Of a stretch of DNA of 64,000 nucleotides, positions 60,194-64,000 are shown piece after piece. Source of the DNA: Marthasterias glacialis (lineage: Eukaryota > Echinodermata > Asteroidea > Forcipulatida > Asteriidae). The notes under the pieces were generated by a model, which saw only the letters and a list, made by a program, of their open reading frames with translations, was not told the origin of the DNA and did no database searches. How positions within the stretch are numbered: the stretch's first letter is position 1; each line of letters begins with the position of its first letter. The stretch lies in the NCBI GenBank assembly GCA_911728455.2, contig OU452239.1, positions 1,199,986-1,263,985 of the forward strand, read 5' to 3'. Made by a program: the position numbers and the translations under genes.

Positions 60194-63166
60194 GGACACC
60201 CCGAAGATGTCCAGTGCAAATGGCCATGCTCTGTGTACGTCAACAATAGCCAAGGCCGCTACATGTGTGCTGGACTGAAGCCAGCAAAAAAAAAAAAAAC
60301 GCCGAAAAAAGAAGTCGGCAGCGCCACGGCCAATAACTCCAGAAATAATGGGACTAGAGAGAAATTTCTTGTACCTGCAGGTAGCTGCCATAGTCCTGCA
60401 TCCGAAAATCCGTTTTTCCCGGCCAACCAGGGCCATCTTCCGCCTTGAAACCACCAGAGAGCGGGGCTGCTCCGAATGCGCTTCAAACACATTTCTTATG
60501 GCACTTTTGTACACAAAGCTGTAACAGAGTGAAAACAAGACTTAGCAACGGCTCTATCTCCCAAAGTATTGGCGGAAAACTGACAAGAAAGACACTGTTG
60601 GAAAGCCCTGCTTATGGACTTTCCGAAAATGCCGGTCTTGGGGTTGTGGGATAAATAGGGAGGATGCCAGGGACCACGGAGTGAGGACACCCCGAAGATG
60701 TCCAGTGCAAACGGCCATGCTCTGTGTACGTCAACAATAGCCAAGGGCACTACATGTGTGCTGGACTGAAGCCAGCAAAAAAAAAAATAAACCGCCGAAA
60801 AAAGAAGCAGACAGCGCCACGGCCAATAACTCCAGTAATAATGGGGCTAGAGAGAAATTTCTTGTACCTGCAGGTAGCTGCCATAGTCCTGCATCCGAAA
60901 ATCTGGTTTTCCCGGCCAGCCAGGGCCATCTTCCGCCTTTAATCCACCAGAGAGCGGGGCTGCTCCGAATGCGCTTCAAACACATTTCTTATGGCACTTT
61001 TGTACACAAAGCTGTAACAGAGTGAAAACAAGACTTAGCAACGGCTCTATCTCCCAAAGTATTGGCGGAAAACTGACAAGAATGACACTGTTGGAAACCC
61101 CTGCTTATGGGCTTTCCGAAAATGCCGGTCTTGGGGTTGTGGGATAAATAGGGAGGATGCCAGGGACCACGGAGTGAGGACACCCCGAAGATGTCCAGTG
61201 CAAACGGCCATGCTCTGTGTACGTCAACAATAGCCAAGGGCACTACATGTGTGCTGGACTGAAGCCAGCAAAAAAAAAAAAAATAAACCGCCGAAAAAAG
61301 AAGCAGACAGCGCCACGGCCAATAACTCCAGTAATAATGAGGCTAGAGAGAAATTTCTTGTACCTGCAGGTAGCTGCCATAGTCCTGCATCCGAAAATCT
61401 GGTTTTCCCGGCCAGCCAGGGCCATCTTCCGCCTTTAATCCACCAGAGAGCGGGGCTGCTCCGAATGCGCTTCAAACACATGTCTTATGGCACTTTTGTA
61501 CACAAAGCTGTAACAGAGTGAAAACAAAACTTAGCAACGGCTCTATCTCCCCAAGTATTGGCGGAAAACTGACAAGAATGACACTGTTGGAAAGCTCTGC
61601 TCATGGGCTTTCCGAAAATGCCGGTCTTGGGGTTGTGGGATAAACAGGGAGGTTGCCAGAGACCGCGGAGTGAGGACACCCCGAAGATGTCAAGTGCAAA
61701 CGGCCATGCTCTGTGTACGTCAACAATAGCCATGGCCGCTACATGTGTGCTGGACTGAAGCAAGCAAAAAAAAAAAAAAAAAAAAAACGCCGAAAAAAGA
61801 AGTCGGCAGCGCCACGGCCAATAACTCCAGAAATAATGGGACTAGAGAGAAATTTCTTGTACCTGCAGGTAGCTGCCATAGTCCTGCATCCGAAAATCCG
61901 AATTTCCCGGCCTGCCAGGGCCATCTTCCGCCTTGAAATTACCAGAGAGCGGGGCTGCTCCGAATGCACTTCAAACACTTGTCTTGAGGCACTTTTGTAC
62001 ACGAAGCTGTATCAGAGTGAAAACAAGACTTAGCAACGGCTCTATCTCCCAAAGTATTGGCGGAAAACTGACAAGAATGACACTGTTGGAAAGCCCTGCT
62101 CATGGGCTTTCCGAAAATGCCAGTCTTGGGGTTGTGGGATAAGTAGGGAGGATGCCAGGGACCACGGAGTGAGGACACCCCAAAGATGTCCAGTGCAAAC
62201 GGCCATGCTCTGTGTACGTCAACAATAGCCAAGGCCGCTACGTGTGTGCTGGACTGAAGCCAGCAAAAAAAAAAAAATAAATAAACCGCCGAAAAAGAAG
62301 CAGACAGCGCCACGGCCAATAACTCCAGTAATAATGGGGCTAGAGAGAAATTTCTTGTACCTGCAGGTAGCTGCCATAGTCCTGCATCCGCAAATCCAGT
62401 TTTCCCGGCCAGCCAGGGCCATCTTCCGCCTTTAATCCACCAGAGAGCGGGGCTGCTCCGAATGCGCTTCAAACACATGTCTTATGGCACTTTTGTACAC
62501 GAAGCTGTAACAGAGTGAAAACAAGACTTAGCAACGGCTGTATCTCCCAAAGTAGTGGCGGAAAACTGACAAGAATGACACTGTTGGAAAGCCCTGCTCA
62601 TGGGCTTTCCGAAAATGCCAGTCTTGGGGTTGTGGGATAAACAGGGAGGTTGCCAGAGACCGCGGAGTGAGGACACCCCGAAGATGTCCAGTGCAAACGG
62701 CCATGCTCTGTGTACGTCAACAATAGCCATGGCCGCTACATGTGTGCTGGACTGAAGCAAGCAAAAAAAAAAAAAAAAAAACGCCGAAAAAAGAAGTCGG
62801 CAGCGCCACGGCCAATAACTCCAGAAATAATGGGACTAGAGAGAAATTTCTTGTACCTGCAGGTAGCTGCCATAGTCCTGCATCCAAAAATCCGGATTTC
62901 CCGGCCAGCCAGGGCCATCTTCCGCCTTGAAATTACCAGAGAGCGGGGCTGCTCCGAATGCACTTCAAACACATGTCTTATGGCACTTTTGTACACGAAG
63001 CTGTAACAAGGTGAAAACAAGACTTAGCAACGGCTCTATCTCCCACAGTAGTGGCGGAAAACTGATAAGAATGACACTGTTGGAAAGCCCTGCTTATGGG
63101 CTTTCCGAAAATGCCGGTCTTGGGGTTGTGGAATAAACAGGGAGGTTGCCAGAGACCGCGGAGTGA
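60194..63166 (+). repeat. Six-monomer higher-order unit (previous unit plus one monomer)
   Basis: Monomer 60194 matches 57712 (offset 2482) and 61178-63166 matches 58203-60193 (offset 2975). The extra monomer at 60685 has the left part of the 58203 type (AAGGGCACTACATG, AATAAACC, TTTAATCC) and the right part of the 57712 type (ACACATTTCTTATGG near 60983, GGAAACCCCTGC near 61095). That is the signature of a one-monomer gain by unequal exchange. Confidence 0.87.
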
Positions 63167-64000
63167 GGACACCCCGAAGATGTCCAGTGCAAACGGCCTT
63201 GCTCTGTGTACGTCAACAATAGCCAAGGCCGCTACATGTGTGCTGGACTGAAGCCAGCAAAAAAAAAAAAAAAAAAAAATGCCGAAAAAAGAAGTCGGCA
63301 GCGCCAGGGCCAATAACTCCAGAAATAATGGGACTAGAGAGAAATTTCTTGTACCTGCAGGTAGCTGCCATAGTCCTGCATCCGAAAATCCGGTTTTCCT
63401 GGCCAGCCAGGGCCATTTTCCGCCTAGAAACCACCAGAGAGCGGGGCTGCTCCGAATGCGCTTCAAACACATGTCTTATGGCACTTTTGTACACGAAGCT
63501 GTAACAGAGTGAAAACAAAACTTAGCAACGGCTCTATCTCCCAAAGTAGTGGCGGAAAACTGACAAGAATGACACTGTTGGAAAGCTCTGCTCATGGGCT
63601 TTCCGAAAATGCCGGTCTTGGGGTTGTGGGATAAATAGGGAGGATGCCAGGGACCACGGAGTGAGGACACCCCGAAGATGTCCAGTGCAAACGGCCATGC
63701 TCTGTGTACGTCAACAATAGCCAAGGCCGCTATGTGTGTGCTGGACTGAAGCCAGCAAAAAAAAAAAAAAATAAACCGCCGAAAAAGAAGCAGACAGCGC
63801 CACGGCCAATAACTCCAGTAATAATGGGGCTAGAGAGAAATTTCTTGTACCTGCAGGTAGCTGCCATAGTCCTGCATCCGCACATCCAGTTTTCCCGGCC
63901 AGCCAGGGCCATCTTCCGCCTTTAATCTACCAGAGAGCGGGGCTGCTCCGAATGCGCTTCAAACACATGTCTCATGGCACTTTTGTACACAAAGCTGTAA
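63167..64000 (+). repeat. Last complete monomer and truncated type B monomer
   Basis: The type A monomer at 63167-63664 has GTTTTCCTGGCC and CGCCTAGAAACC, private changes, and CCCAAAGTAGTGGCGG, related to the preceding units' GTAGTGG. The monomer at 63665-64000 (336 bp) is type B with GCCGAAAAAGAAG and TCCGCACATCC, related to 59198 and 62173. It is cut by the window end, so the array continues. Confidence 0.92.

Larger units (their letters stand above)
1..64000 (+). repeat. Tandem satellite array, about 497-bp monomer, 129 copies
   Basis: The anchor GGACACCCCGAAGATGTCC (or close variants such as GGACACTCCGAACATATCC) recurs every 491-508 bp from position 1 to 63665, always in the same orientation. 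That gives 128 full monomers and one partial one. No spacer, inversion or foreign insertion is visible. Most length differences lie in one internal A-tract. Substitutions are shared by groups of monomers, so sub-lineages can be followed. Such a long, ordered, gene-free array is known from eukaryotic heterochromatin, including centromeric and pericentromeric satellites; placing this one at a centromere is inference. I do not recognise the family. The array continues beyond both window edges: position 1 already starts inside the array and the last monomer is cut at 64000. Confidence 0.98.
39811..64000 (+). repeat. Right mixed A/B domain (49 monomers)
   Basis: Starts: 39811, 40308, 40802, 41305, 41798, 42292, 42787, 43290, 43785, 44280, 44775, 45274, 45770, 46267, 46762, 47260, 47757, 48256, 48758, 49254, 49751, 50252, 50748, 51246, 51747, 52251, 52747, 53244, 53736, 54232, 54729, 55226, 55723, 56221, 56718, 57214, 57712, 58203, 58698, 59198, 59696, 60194, 60685, 61178, 61674, 62173, 62671, 63167, 63665. 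Type B or B-left monomers start at 39811, 40802, 41305, 42292, 43290, 43785, 45274, 46267, 47260, 48758, 50252, 50748, 52251, 52747, 53736, 54232, 55226, 55723, 56221, 57214, 58203, 59198, 60685, 61178, 62173 and 63665. They are interspersed with A singly or in short runs. No gene is seen. Confidence 0.9.

Noticed and set aside
1-64000. CENP-B box
   Set aside because: I looked for the core TTCG-4N-A-2N-CGGG on both strands. Near matches such as ATTCGGTTTTGCCGG lack the required A. Absence of the box does not exclude a centromere.
1-64000. CRISPR array
   Set aside because: The repeated unit is about 497 bp with no alternation of short repeats and unique spacers.
1-64000. Ribosomal DNA or intergenic spacer subrepeats
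   Set aside because: No 18S, 5.8S, 28S or 5S segment is recognisable anywhere in the window.

Overview
The whole 64 kb window is one uninterrupted tandem satellite array. A monomer of about 497 bp repeats head to tail on the + strand. I located 129 monomer starts by the recurring anchor GGACACCCCGAAGATGTCC: 128 complete monomers (491-508 bp, mean about 497.4 bp between positions 1 and 63665) and a final partial one cut by the window edge. I find no protein gene, RNA gene, transposon or unique sequence between monomers. The many open frames on both strands are by-products of the repeat: they recur once per monomer, mostly begin at TTG or GTG, run through the A-tract as poly-Lys or poly-Phe, and are lost or fused by routine satellite variants.

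This kind of array is typical of pericentromeric, centromeric or other heterochromatic DNA of a eukaryote, probably an animal. I do not recognise the monomer family and cannot name the species. The monomer has, in order: an anchor end, a 6-bp-stem hairpin (TGCTGG/CCAGCA) touching an A-tract of about 14-31 A, a CCAAT-containing segment, a perfect 12-bp palindrome TACCTGCAGGTA, a CpG-rich variable CCGG site, a conserved segment, a 9-bp-stem hairpin (GGAAAGCCC/GGGCTTTCC), and a G-rich end. The A-tract accounts for most of the length variation.

There are two monomer subfamilies. Type A (100 monomers) has a pure or C-interrupted A-tract followed by GAAGTCGGCAG (or TTGGCAG). Type B (29 monomers) has a T-interrupted tract ending AATAAACC, then GAAGCAGACAG and usually CCAGTAATAATGGGGCTAG. 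Layout: (1) 1-5463, left mixed A/B domain with a tandem trimer; (2) 5464-39810, 69 consecutive type A monomers without a B, holding the most recent amplifications (runs of apparently identical 493-494 bp monomers) and several nested higher-order repeats of 2, 3, 4, 6 and 7 monomers; (3) 39811-64000, right mixed domain where A and B are interspersed, with recurring A-B modules and a 5- and 6-monomer higher-order repeat at the right end.

The array looks like an evolving one in which unequal exchange and local duplication dominate: a younger homogeneous core flanked by more mixed domains. Some exchange products can be read directly, including a one-monomer deletion fusion (27874-28366), a one-monomer insertion hybrid (60685-61177) and a set of A/B mosaics whose switch lies within about 30 bp. 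All comparisons were made by eye without alignment software, so identities are qualitative.
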